Positions 1 through 5,531 of a stretch of 8,048 nucleotides of DNA are shown one piece after another. The notes below the pieces were generated by a model. That model saw only the letters and a list, made by a program, of their open reading frames with translations. It was not told where the DNA came from and made no database searches. Positions within the stretch are counted from its first letter, which is position 1. Every line of letters starts with the position of its first letter. The stretch is from SG8-40 sp035528435 (GTDB lineage: Bacteria > Pseudomonadota > Gammaproteobacteria > Burkholderiales > Eutrophovitaceae): the NCBI GenBank assembly GCA_035528435.1, contig DATKYN010000208.1, positions 1 to 8,048 on the forward strand, given 5' to 3'. A program made the position numbers and the translations under genes.

Positions 1-485
1 CCGAAGAAAATTGCCCCGTGCGCGCCGGCCGCCATGAAAAACAGCATCGGCAGCGACAACATCGTATTGGCCCGCGACACGATGAACGCAAGGCGTCGCG
101 CCTTGTTCTTCTCTTCTTCGCTGGCTTCCACCATGCCGAGAATCTTCTTCTGGCTCGGCCAGATCAGAAACCACACGTTAATCAGCATGATGGTGCCGAG
201 CCAGGCGCCAATGCCGATCACGGCGTGGCTCGGGCGCAGCATGAAGGCATTACCGAAATTCGGACCCAGCAAGGCGGCGCCCGCCAGCCAGGTCAACACC
301 GCCGACCAGCGGAAATAAAACAAGGCTCTCGGAGCGACGTGTTTCATGATCGCCGCCGCAGAGCCGTCGGCCTGTGCCGCCTTGAGCGCTGCGACCTGTA
401 CAAAGTTGAAGTAGTAGAGCAAGCCAAGCCACATGATGCCGGCAAGCAGGTGAATCCAGCGGGATATCGCGGGCACATAATCCAT
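1..485 (-). CDS. PuuD-type (Urate_ox_N family) multi-helix membrane protein, C-terminus off window
   Basis: Reading leftward from the ATG at 485 gives 161 residues open to the window edge. Family features seen: an N-terminal helix of the type RWIHLLAGIMWLGLLYYFNF (about residues 9-28), a second segment around FYFRWSAVLTWLAGAALLG (56-74), a third around IGIGAWLGTIMLINVWFLIWP (90-110), a charged loop with EASEEEKNKARR (120-131), and a last helix around NTMLSLPMLFFMAAGAHG (140-157). Histidines at 12, 49, 87 and 156 are possible haem ligands. This is the membrane domain found in urate hydroxylase PuuD, where it is fused to a C-terminal cytochrome c. Many proteobacteria carry a short form of about 190-200 residues without cytochrome; whether one follows here cannot be seen. 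No purine-degradation gene is nearby, so urate oxidation is only a family-based guess. The start is supported by a GGGGGG ribosome site six bases upstream, inside the end of the preceding small gene. Confidence 0.85.
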   Translation of the reverse strand, partial: MDYVPAISRWIHLLAGIMWLGLLYYFNFVQVAALKAAQADGSAAAIMKHVAPRALFYFRWSAVLTWLAGAALLGPNFGNAFMLRPSHAVIGIGAWLGTIMLINVWFLIWPSQKKILGMVEASEEEKNKARRLAFIVSRANTMLSLPMLFFMAAGAHGAIFF

Positions 486-487
486 CG

Positions 488-616
488 TTATCCCCCCATC
501 AGCCAGATCGCCACCTGATACAGCACCATCGTGACGATGACGCCAAGAATGAATGTTCCCCACAAAGAATCCAAAGGATTTGGCACGTTGTTCCCCGCTT
601 GGAGTGACTGGATCAT
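488..616 (-). CDS. Small single-helix membrane protein (42 aa), coupled to the PuuD-type gene
   Basis: The ATG at 616 opens a 42-residue ORF beginning MIQSLQAGNNVPNPLDSLWG and ending at a TAA two bases before the PuuD-type start. Residues 1-16 are polar. About 18-39 form one hydrophobic helix (TFILGVIVTMVLYQVAIWLM) that ends GG. I do not recognise the family. It could be a small accessory subunit of the downstream membrane protein, judged only from the coupling and its membrane nature. No clear Shine-Dalgarno precedes 616; instead a perfect 6-bp hairpin sits three bases upstream. An in-frame TTG at 670 would give 60 residues, but the added stretch (RAACGLSRLSRSQQATS) looks non-coding, so the ATG is preferred. 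The gene follows the PP2C stop by 95 bp and is probably cotranscribed with the PuuD-type gene. Confidence 0.6.
   Translation of the reverse strand: MIQSLQAGNNVPNPLDSLWGTFILGVIVTMVLYQVAIWLMGG
491..497 (-). promoter_or_regulatory. Ribosome binding site of the PuuD-type gene, inside the upstream small ORF
   Basis: On the minus strand a run of six G (497-492) lies six bases before the ATG at 485. It overlaps the final Gly-Gly codons of the 42-residue ORF, whose TAA is at 490-488. The stop and the next start are two bases apart. This arrangement predicts translational coupling. Confidence 0.55.
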
Positions 617-619
617 GCT

Positions 620-636
620 GGTCGCTTGTTGCGACC
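620..636 (-). other. Perfect hairpin just upstream of the small ORF start
   Basis: GGTCGC at 620-625 pairs perfectly with GCGACC at 631-636 around a 5-base loop. On the minus strand the stem ends three bases before the ATG at 616, where a ribosome site would be expected. No T run follows, so it is not a typical intrinsic terminator. It may affect translation of the small ORF or mark the 3' end of the phosphatase message; neither is shown. Confidence 0.35.
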
Positions 637-711
637 GGGACAGTCTAGACAGGCCGCACGCTGCTCGCAACAGCGTTTGCGCCCGGATGCAGCGCTGCCA
701 GCGGAACTGCG

Positions 712-1476
712 TCAGTTCCCCGTGCCGAGGACCCGCGTCACGAGGGCCGTCGCATCATTACGACCCATATAGCGTTGCTGGCTTTGAATCGACTGTTCCA
801 CCAAGTCGCGCGCGATGACCTCGGCGCTCCGGTCACTGGCCAGCAACTCCTCCATCACAGAGCTGCCGAGCACCTCCCAGACGCCATCGCTGGCGATCAG
901 AAACATATCATCCGCGCGCACCTCGCCCGACAAAAAATCGATCACCAGGTGGCTGTCCAGCCCGACCGCCCGGCGAAGTACATGGCGCATGTCGCGTCGC
1001 GGCCAGGTGTGATCTGCCGTGAGCCGCTCCAGCGTGCCGTCACGCCAGCGATAGACACGGCTGTCACCAACGTGTGCGAGATGAAAACCGTCGCTGCCGA
1101 ACAACAGCATGGACAAAGTGCTGACGACCCCGTCGGATTCCGGGTCCCTGCTATTGTTGACGTACAACCAGTCATTAACCGAGCACAGGACAGCGTCAAT
1201 TGCCCGCTCCACGCTCCAATCCGGCGACGTCCCGTAGAAATCCTGGATCAAGGTGCGAACGGTCAGTTCTGACGCCACGCGCCCGGTCCCACCCGCACTG
1301 CCGCCATCAGCAAGTGCGACCACCGTGCCGCGCTCGGCCGCCTCCGGCATTTCCCGCGGCGTCACCAGACCGAAACAATCTTCGTTCGTCTTGTCACCAG
1401 CTGCCGATGATGCGTAACCAATCGCCAGCATTCCGGAGACATCCGCCGCTCCGTGCACCAACCCGGCCGGATTCAC
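712..1476 (-). CDS. PP2C-family Ser/Thr protein phosphatase, stand-alone
   Basis: This 254-residue protein should remove phosphate from Ser/Thr in a metal-dependent reaction in the cytoplasm. The PP2C motifs appear in order: NEDCFG (31-36), ALADGG (54-59), ST (119-120), HVGDSRVYR (135-143) followed by DGTLERLTADHT (146-157), FLIASDGVWEVL (192-203) and GRNDAT (239-243). The metal-binding acidic residues D33, D57, D197 and D241 are present, so it looks active. The usual DGMGG is replaced by DGGSAGG. The segment DFYGTSPDWSVE and the following NDWLY resemble the phosphatase half of bifunctional PP2C-kinase proteins found near nitrate-assimilation genes; no kinase domain follows here. No signal peptide or membrane helix is seen. 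The GTG at 1476 is preceded by GAGG at good spacing. An ATG at residue 16 (1431) fits the family N-terminus almost as well. Confidence 0.9.
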   Translation of the reverse strand: MNPAGLVHGAADVSGMLAIGYASSAAGDKTNEDCFGLVTPREMPEAAERGTVVALADGGSAGGTGRVASELTVRTLIQDFYGTSPDWSVERAIDAVLCSVNDWLYVNNSRDPESDGVVSTLSMLLFGSDGFHLAHVGDSRVYRWRDGTLERLTADHTWPRRDMRHVLRRAVGLDSHLVIDFLSGEVRADDMFLIASDGVWEVLGSSVMEELLASDRSAEVIARDLVEQSIQSQQRYMGRNDATALVTRVLGTGN

Positions 1477-1559
1477 CCGAACCTCGCTTGCGCTTCAAGA
1501 AACCTCAAACCTGGATACTCCCTGCGATCATCACCCAAAAGCATTCACCCAATCAGCCG

Positions 1560-1591
1560 ACTCGACACAATCATTGCAATTGGCCTCGAGT
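1560..1591. repeat. Interrupted inverted repeat between ybiB and the PP2C gene
   Basis: ACTCGA at 1560-1565 matches TCGAGT at 1586-1591. Inside it CAAT (1568-1571) matches ATTG (1579-1582) around a 7-base loop, with short unpaired bases between the two stems. It begins 14 bases past the ybiB stop on the minus strand. There is no T tract, so it is either a weak terminator or part of the control region of the phosphatase gene. The rest of the 1477-1605 gap shows no convincing sigma70 promoter. Confidence 0.3.
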
Positions 1592-1605
1592 GTAACGTTG
1601 ATCCA

Positions 1606-2640
1606 TCATTGCCGTGAATCCGGGACGGTGACGTTGTGAGCAGGTTCCGCCCTGGCTTCGCCCGCCAGCAATACGCCCGATTCCATGGCCGCAATTGCCT
1701 TAGCCTGATTCATGTCAGCAGCGTATCCGGAAACATAAAGACAGCATGCCAACTGATTGACGAGTGGATGAGGAAGCGGCACCTCTCCCGCAATTGCCCG
1801 CCGCGTCCATGAAGCCGTTGCCGCAACATCGAGTGGGTCCGGAAGGTCAACGCGCCATTGCAGGCTGCTACTCTCGGGCTCGAACAGCACATTGCGCAAC
1901 CCGCGCCGAAACGCCGATATTCCGGGCCTGCGGCACGGCGTCACGAAAGCATCGTCGTCGGCACCATCAAATACCAGCGCATCGAGCGCTTCTTCGCTGC
2001 AGACTGATTCGAGAATGCTGCGCAACTCCGCATCCGATGCGCCAACGATCCGCACACCGTCGCCACGAAACGGATCAAGTAACGCAGCCAGTTTGTAAGC
2101 CCAGTCGTGCAATCCCAATCGGTTTTGTAAGGCAATCAGATTCGCCAGACCGGGACACAGCACGCCAGCGGGCACAAAAGCCAGCCCCTCTGTATCCAGT
2201 GCCGTCTGAATCTGCGACAGGGTCGCACTCGGCATCACCCCGAGTTCCCGAAACAGATAAGCGCTGGTCGCTCCGCCAGAGCCACCAAGATTTCCGTGAA
2301 CCAGTACCGGGATACCCAGCCGGCGCAGAACAAGAGCCAGCCACGGCAACAAGTTGGGGCTCTGTCGGGCCATGTTGTAACTGGCAAAAACCAGCGGTCT
2401 GCATGCTCTGTCGGGCGGGCGCAGGTGCTGAACCCGTTCAGCCATCGCGCGGTACGCGCCAACGACGTCAGCCACCGAGGGTGACCGGTTGTGAATCGCA
2501 ACAACCAGTGCACCGAGTTCCAGATCGGGCACGCCACCGTCGAATACGGCGGCGAAGACGTCCTGTGTTCCGAGAGTTCCGGGGCCTGTCGTCCCGTTAT
2601 CCGGATCGACCATGGATCTGACGTATCTTGAAAAGTTCAT
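1606..2640 (-). CDS. ybiB: YbiB/TrpD2 family protein (anthranilate phosphoribosyltransferase-like, nucleic-acid binding)
   Basis: This 344-residue protein has the nucleoside-phosphorylase II fold of TrpD but not its catalytic signatures. An N-terminal helical region (FSRYVRSM at 3-10, then GGVPDLELGALVVAI at 35-49) is followed by the family-specific FASYNMARQSPNLLPWLALV (85-104), which stands where TrpD has GTGGD. After that come VLVHGNLGGSGG (112-123), a PGLANLIALQNRLGL segment (163-177) and PHPLVNQLA (290-298). E. coli YbiB binds DNA and RNA and has no TrpD activity; that role is inferred here by family. The start at 2640 has no clear ribosome site, but the residues right after it (FSRYVRSM) match the family's usual N-terminus, so a later start is unlikely. 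It shares its strand with the downstream PP2C gene. I found no LexA box (CTG-N10-CAG) upstream, although E. coli ybiB is LexA-controlled. Confidence 0.85.
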   Translation of the reverse strand: MNFSRYVRSMVDPDNGTTGPGTLGTQDVFAAVFDGGVPDLELGALVVAIHNRSPSVADVVGAYRAMAERVQHLRPPDRACRPLVFASYNMARQSPNLLPWLALVLRRLGIPVLVHGNLGGSGGATSAYLFRELGVMPSATLSQIQTALDTEGLAFVPAGVLCPGLANLIALQNRLGLHDWAYKLAALLDPFRGDGVRIVGASDAELRSILESVCSEEALDALVFDGADDDAFVTPCRRPGISAFRRGLRNVLFEPESSSLQWRVDLPDPLDVAATASWTRRAIAGEVPLPHPLVNQLACCLYVSGYAADMNQAKAIAAMESGVLLAGEARAEPAHNVTVPDSRQ

Positions 2641-2699
2641 GAACGGGCGGGCTTGTTTTAGTTGGCGCAGTTAACACACTCTTCGCAACCCTTATGCCA

Positions 2700-2775
2700 T
2701 TCCGAAAAACACTCTAACCTATTGAACTATAGTTAAAAAATAAGTTATCCGGGCTGCTGCTGGGAAAGATAACGG
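2700..2775 (-). promoter_or_regulatory. AT-rich control region upstream of ybiB with a near-perfect palindrome
   Basis: This AT-rich island in otherwise GC-rich DNA holds a 16-base palindrome with one mismatched pair, TTGAACTA/TAGTTAAA (2722-2737), whose core AACTATAGTT is perfect. It lies about 85 bases before the ybiB start and could be an operator or a promoter core, since TATAGT can act as a -10. Next to it, GTTATC (2744-2749) and GATAAC (2768-2773) form a 6-bp inverted repeat. On the minus strand this repeat is followed by TTATTTTTT, so it may be a weak terminator for the SGNH hydrolase gene. No clear -35 hexamer is seen. Confidence 0.35.
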
Positions 2776-2854
2776 TGCGCCAGATCAAAGTCTCGCCCCG
2801 AACTGGTGCATGACTGGACATCGATCCGGCAAGACGCCGTGGCAGGTTGGCGAT

Positions 2855-2878
2855 GCCGCTACAGGGATGAGCAGCGGC
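2855..2878 (-). terminator. Possible weak stem-loop just after the SGNH hydrolase stop
   Basis: GCCGCT (2855-2860) pairs with AGCGGC (2873-2878) around a 12-base loop, starting two bases past the hydrolase stop codon on the minus strand. No T run follows. Rho-independent termination here is doubtful; it may only protect a 3' end. Confidence 0.2.
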
Positions 2879-2880
2879 GA

Positions 2881-4053
2881 TTAGCGGGCGAGCATTGGCC
2901 GGAAATACACGTCCATCAGGCGCTGGGCAACGAGACGGTTGCCTTCGTGGTTGATATGACAGAAATCCAGATAGACCTCGTTGCCGATCTCCCTGCCATC
3001 GAGGGCGTCGGAAACGTCGTAAAACACCACGCCGTGCGCTGCGAGCTCTGATGCCACAGCCCGCAGCCGCGGGTAGCCTTCGCGAAACGCGATATCCACG
3101 CCTGGTGCCGTCACCAGCGGATTCTTCAGCGTCTCCCGCTCATAAGGCGAGAGCTTCGCAGCAGAATAGGCGGTGGGCTGCAAGAAATGAACGAATGATG
3201 CATTTGACGCATCAGCAATCGCTACAGCATCTGTAACCGCCGTTCGAAAACTCTCCTCTGTATGCGCCAACACCTCCCGCATCTGCGCGGCATCGGTCAC
3301 CGTGTCCGGCATTCCGCGCTGATAGATGTCCAGCGCTACTTGCGCTGTATAACTGTAGTCCTTGAGCCGTTTGTGCCAGGCGTGCATCCACTTGTGAACG
3401 GCACTCAGTTTCTGCACCGGGCGAAAAGCCGGCACGCCCCGCTCCCACCCCTTCTGGTAACCACCAAAAACCAGATAGTAGACATCGTTAACGCCGTGAT
3501 AATAAACAACGATGTCACCGGGCCTGAGCGCCACCCGCTTCAGTATCAGTGTCTGCTGGGTAGCATTCATTCCCGGCAGCCCGAAATTACGCACCTCCCA
3601 TCGCACGCCCGTCTCATTCAGCATGCGTTGCAGATAACTGGCGATGGTATGGCGATCGGGGACTTCCTGGCCGAAAAGCGTTGACCCGCCGAACATCAAT
3701 ACACGTCGCTGCGGATTCGATGGCACGTCAGTCGTTACCCGGAACCCGTTCCGAACGTTGAAGTAGCGGCCGCTGAAGTCGCGCAATTCGGCAATGGTAG
3801 AAATTCGCCCCGACACCGACGCCTCGGCCTCGGAGAGAAAGGCGCTTCCAAAATAGTCGGCGTCCTGGTACGGCGGCGGTTGCGTCGCGCGAAATTCCCA
3901 CTGGGTGAGGTGCTGCGGGCGAATGTGACTCACCCAGATCCATGAACCGAACTCGATGAATGCGAGGGTCACGACAACCGACCCGAGCACGACCATGAGA
4001 TTGATTAGAACCGATACACCACGATGTTTCAGTGCTTGCTCCTCCTGCTTCAC
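2881..4053 (-). CDS. Membrane-anchored SGNH/GDSL-family hydrolase (probable esterase)
   Basis: This 390-residue protein has one N-terminal membrane helix (about 14-38) and a periplasmic-type hydrolase domain. SGNH blocks are visible in order: VLMFGGSTLFGQEV (118-131) with nucleophile S124, NFGLPGMNATQQ (157-168) with the block II glycine, YYHGVND (184-190) with N189, and DFCHINHEGN (363-372) giving D363 and H366. The full Ser-Asp-His triad and the oxyanion-hole Asn are present, so it should be active on ester or acetyl groups, perhaps on a polysaccharide or lipid; the substrate is not visible. It is transcribed away from the HEAT/GT2-like pair, so a shared envelope role is possible. The start is uncertain. 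The GTG at 4053 has no ribosome site, while a perfect AGGAGG lies at 4046-4041, inside the reading frame and eight bases before an in-frame CTG at 4032-4030. Starting at the next ATG (residue 20) would cut into the membrane helix. Confidence 0.88.
   Translation of the reverse strand: MKQEEQALKHRGVSVLINLMVVLGSVVVTLAFIEFGSWIWVSHIRPQHLTQWEFRATQPPPYQDADYFGSAFLSEAEASVSGRISTIAELRDFSGRYFNVRNGFRVTTDVPSNPQRRVLMFGGSTLFGQEVPDRHTIASYLQRMLNETGVRWEVRNFGLPGMNATQQTLILKRVALRPGDIVVYYHGVNDVYYLVFGGYQKGWERGVPAFRPVQKLSAVHKWMHAWHKRLKDYSYTAQVALDIYQRGMPDTVTDAAQMREVLAHTEESFRTAVTDAVAIADASNASFVHFLQPTAYSAAKLSPYERETLKNPLVTAPGVDIAFREGYPRLRAVASELAAHGVVFYDVSDALDGREIGNEVYLDFCHINHEGNRLVAQRLMDVYFRPMLAR
4041..4046 (-). promoter_or_regulatory. 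Perfect AGGAGG inside the annotated start region of the SGNH hydrolase
   Basis: On the minus strand AGGAGG (4046-4041) lies two codons after the GTG usually chosen as start and eight bases before an in-frame CTG (4032-4030). Spacing is ideal for the CTG and impossible for the GTG. It is either a chance run from Gln-Glu-Glu codons or the real ribosome site of a non-standard start. Confidence 0.4.
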
Positions 4054-4098
4054 AATTCAGGTAAGCGTGCTGATCCGGAAAAGACCGGTAAGAGAACG

Positions 4099-4126
4099 TT
4101 GGTGGACCCAAAAAATCGGCCACCAA
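4099..4126. repeat. Inverted repeat TTGGTGG/CCACCAA in the divergent region
   Basis: TTGGTGG at 4099-4105 is matched perfectly by CCACCAA at 4120-4126 around a 14-base A-rich interior. It lies 46 bases before the hydrolase GTG, inside the expected leader downstream of the minus-strand TATAAT. It could be an operator or a leader stem-loop. Confidence 0.35.
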
Positions 4127-4178
4127 ACAGAATCCACCCCCGCCAGGCGTCCTGCTCCCGGCTTCGGGTTTCCGGCCA

Positions 4179-4184
4179 ATTATA
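4179..4184 (-). promoter_or_regulatory. Candidate -10 hexamer for the SGNH hydrolase
   Basis: The minus strand reads TATAAT at 4184-4179, a perfect sigma70 -10, about 125 bases before the hydrolase start. The 16-18 base spacing window upstream holds no good -35 (TGAGTA or GTGAGT), so it may need an activator. Confidence 0.4.
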
Positions 4185-4275
4185 GCCAGACACAAACCCG
4201 TACTCACCCAACTGCAAGAAACAACAACGCCTCCGTAAGCCGCAAGTTCGGGGCGGTTCCTGTTTCGCCTGTGGT

Positions 4276-4281
4276 TATAAT
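4276..4281 (+). promoter_or_regulatory. Candidate -10 hexamer for the HEAT/GT2-like pair
   Basis: The plus strand reads TATAAT at 4276-4281, a perfect sigma70 -10, about 194 bases before the HEAT-repeat ATG. The -35 position reads GCGGTT, a poor match. If used, it gives a long leader of roughly 185-190 bases. Confidence 0.4.
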
Positions 4282-4475
4282 CTGCGCGTTGCGCCCGCTG
4301 GCATTCTGTACCAGCCAGAAATGGTCCGTCCTTCCACCTGAAAGCAGCGCCCGTTTCCCGACATGCTCCCGCCGATCCACCGCCCCTCCGATCCAGACTG
4401 TGTTACACGTACCGACACTGATCAGGTTTCTCGCACCAGCCGCCACGCTCACAGACGATCGGACGCAGATCACGC

Positions 4476-5531
4476 ATGTTCAGCAACTTCGACTCTGACC
4501 TCCTGACGCACGTCGTGCTGTGGGCGAGCCTGACGATCACAGCGATCGTCATCGCCATCGTATGCTGGACTGCAACGTTGCGGCTGCAAGGCAAATTCAT
4601 CGGTGTCCACGAATCGCACTTCCTGCGAAGCTGGCGGCCTTTGCTGCTTGAGACCGTCGACGCCGTGCCGACGCAACTTCCAAAGGTCAGAAAGAGGGAC
4701 TGGTTCGTGTTTCTTGCCCTGTGGAACCAGTTCCATGATTCGCTGAGAGGACCCGCACGACATCGCCTCAATGCGGTGGCACTGCGTTTGCGCATGGACT
4801 CGGCCGCACGCAACCTGCTCGCGACACGAGATACAGAAAACCAGCTGGTCGCCGTTATGACGCTTGGTCACCTCGGCGACCAGGACTCGTGGAACATCCT
4901 GGAAACAGTCGCCCGAAGCCGCACACCGATTCTGTCGCTGGCTGCGTTGCGTGCACTTTTTCAGACTAACGCTTCGCGTGCCATGGCAATCATGTTGTCG
5001 TCAATCGGCGCGCGTGATGACTGGCCGACCGGACAACTCGAGAAAATACTTGCTGAAGCCGATTCGACAGCCGTATCGGAAGGACTGATTCAGGCGGCCG
5101 AAATTGCGATTCCGTCCGAACTGCCACGGCTGGTTTCGCTTATGGACGCTGCGCACCCGGCTGCCGCCACACCCTATTTGCTGCGACTGGTCCAGTCTTC
5201 GAAAGATGAGGAAATCCTGATCGCCTGCCTCAAGTCGCGGCACGCCCCGAAGAATCTGGACGCGATTGCGCCTTTCATGGATCACACTAGCTGGCAGGTG
5301 CGTACCCAGATCGCCCGTCTTCTGGGTGGCGCGATCTCGCCCGGAGAAGAGCATCTGCTGATCAGTTTGCTTGCCGACAAGGTCTGGTGGGTACGTTACA
5401 GGGCAGGTCAATCGCTCACACAGCTGCCGTTTCTCTCGCAGGACGCGTTATGGAAGCTGCGATTTTCACTCACCGACGAATTCGCGAAAGATATACTCGA
5501 TCAGGTAGTTGCCGAGATGAAGATCAAATGA
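4476..5531 (+). CDS. Membrane-tethered HEAT-repeat protein
   Basis: This 351-residue protein starts with one membrane helix (about 12-34), followed by a basic and aromatic linker (50-90) and then a helical-repeat domain. HEAT/PBS-lyase-like units are visible: NQLVAVMTLGHLGDQDSWNI (122-141), a following pair near 150-175, a middle set at about 215-265, and two C-terminal units around SWQVRTQIARLLGG (272-285) and WWVRYRAGQSL (304-314). HEAT repeats form protein-binding scaffolds; no catalytic motif is seen. The topology suggests a cytoplasmic repeat domain held at the inner membrane. It overlaps the GT2-like gene by four bases (ATGA), so the two are made together and probably bind each other. 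HEAT-protein/GT2 pairs of this kind occur in envelope polysaccharide loci. The ATG at 4476 is the only usable start, since an in-frame TGA lies at 4419-4421 with no other start codon between. Its ribosome site is weak. Confidence 0.85.
   Translation: MFSNFDSDLLTHVVLWASLTITAIVIAIVCWTATLRLQGKFIGVHESHFLRSWRPLLLETVDAVPTQLPKVRKRDWFVFLALWNQFHDSLRGPARHRLNAVALRLRMDSAARNLLATRDTENQLVAVMTLGHLGDQDSWNILETVARSRTPILSLAALRALFQTNASRAMAIMLSSIGARDDWPTGQLEKILAEADSTAVSEGLIQAAEIAIPSELPRLVSLMDAAHPAAATPYLLRLVQSSKDEEILIACLKSRHAPKNLDAIAPFMDHTSWQVRTQIARLLGGAISPGEEHLLISLLADKVWWVRYRAGQSLTQLPFLSQDALWKLRFSLTDEFAKDILDQVVAEMKIK

Larger units (their letters stand above)
4054..4475. other. Divergent intergenic control region (422 bp)
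   Basis: This region separates the SGNH hydrolase (minus) from the HEAT-repeat gene (plus). It contains a perfect TATAAT on each strand about 92 bp apart, a 7-bp inverted repeat near the hydrolase side, a short CCCG/CGGG hairpin at 4157-4168, and a GTGT-T-ACAC dyad at 4400-4408. I see no convincing gene; an 89-codon minus-strand frame at 4204-4473 has no family features. Leaders would be long, about 120 bases for the hydrolase and 190 for the HEAT gene. Confidence 0.6.

Noticed and set aside
18..518. 166-codon open frame on the plus strand
   Set aside because: It is antisense to the PuuD-type gene, whose minus-strand translation shows clear family motifs. The plus-strand product is His/Arg/Gln-rich with no recognisable domain.
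775..1272. 165-codon plus-strand frame
   Set aside because: It lies opposite the PP2C gene, which carries all the expected motifs. This frame shows no domain.
1764..2621. 285-codon plus-strand frame
   Set aside because: It is antisense to ybiB, with Arg/Pro/Ala-rich low-complexity content typical of shadow frames in GC-rich genes.
2641..2760. LexA (SOS) box upstream of ybiB
   Set aside because: E. coli ybiB is LexA-regulated, so I looked for CTG-N10-CAG; none is present.
4204..4473. 89-codon minus-strand frame in the divergent region
   Set aside because: No ribosome site, no family motif and no membrane or repeat features. It overlaps the likely promoters, though it cannot be fully excluded.
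5387..5527. N-terminal extension of the GT2-like protein
   Set aside because: The frame is open 47 codons upstream, but this lies inside the HEAT-repeat gene and its product is not family-like. The ATGA overlap start at 5528 is preferred.
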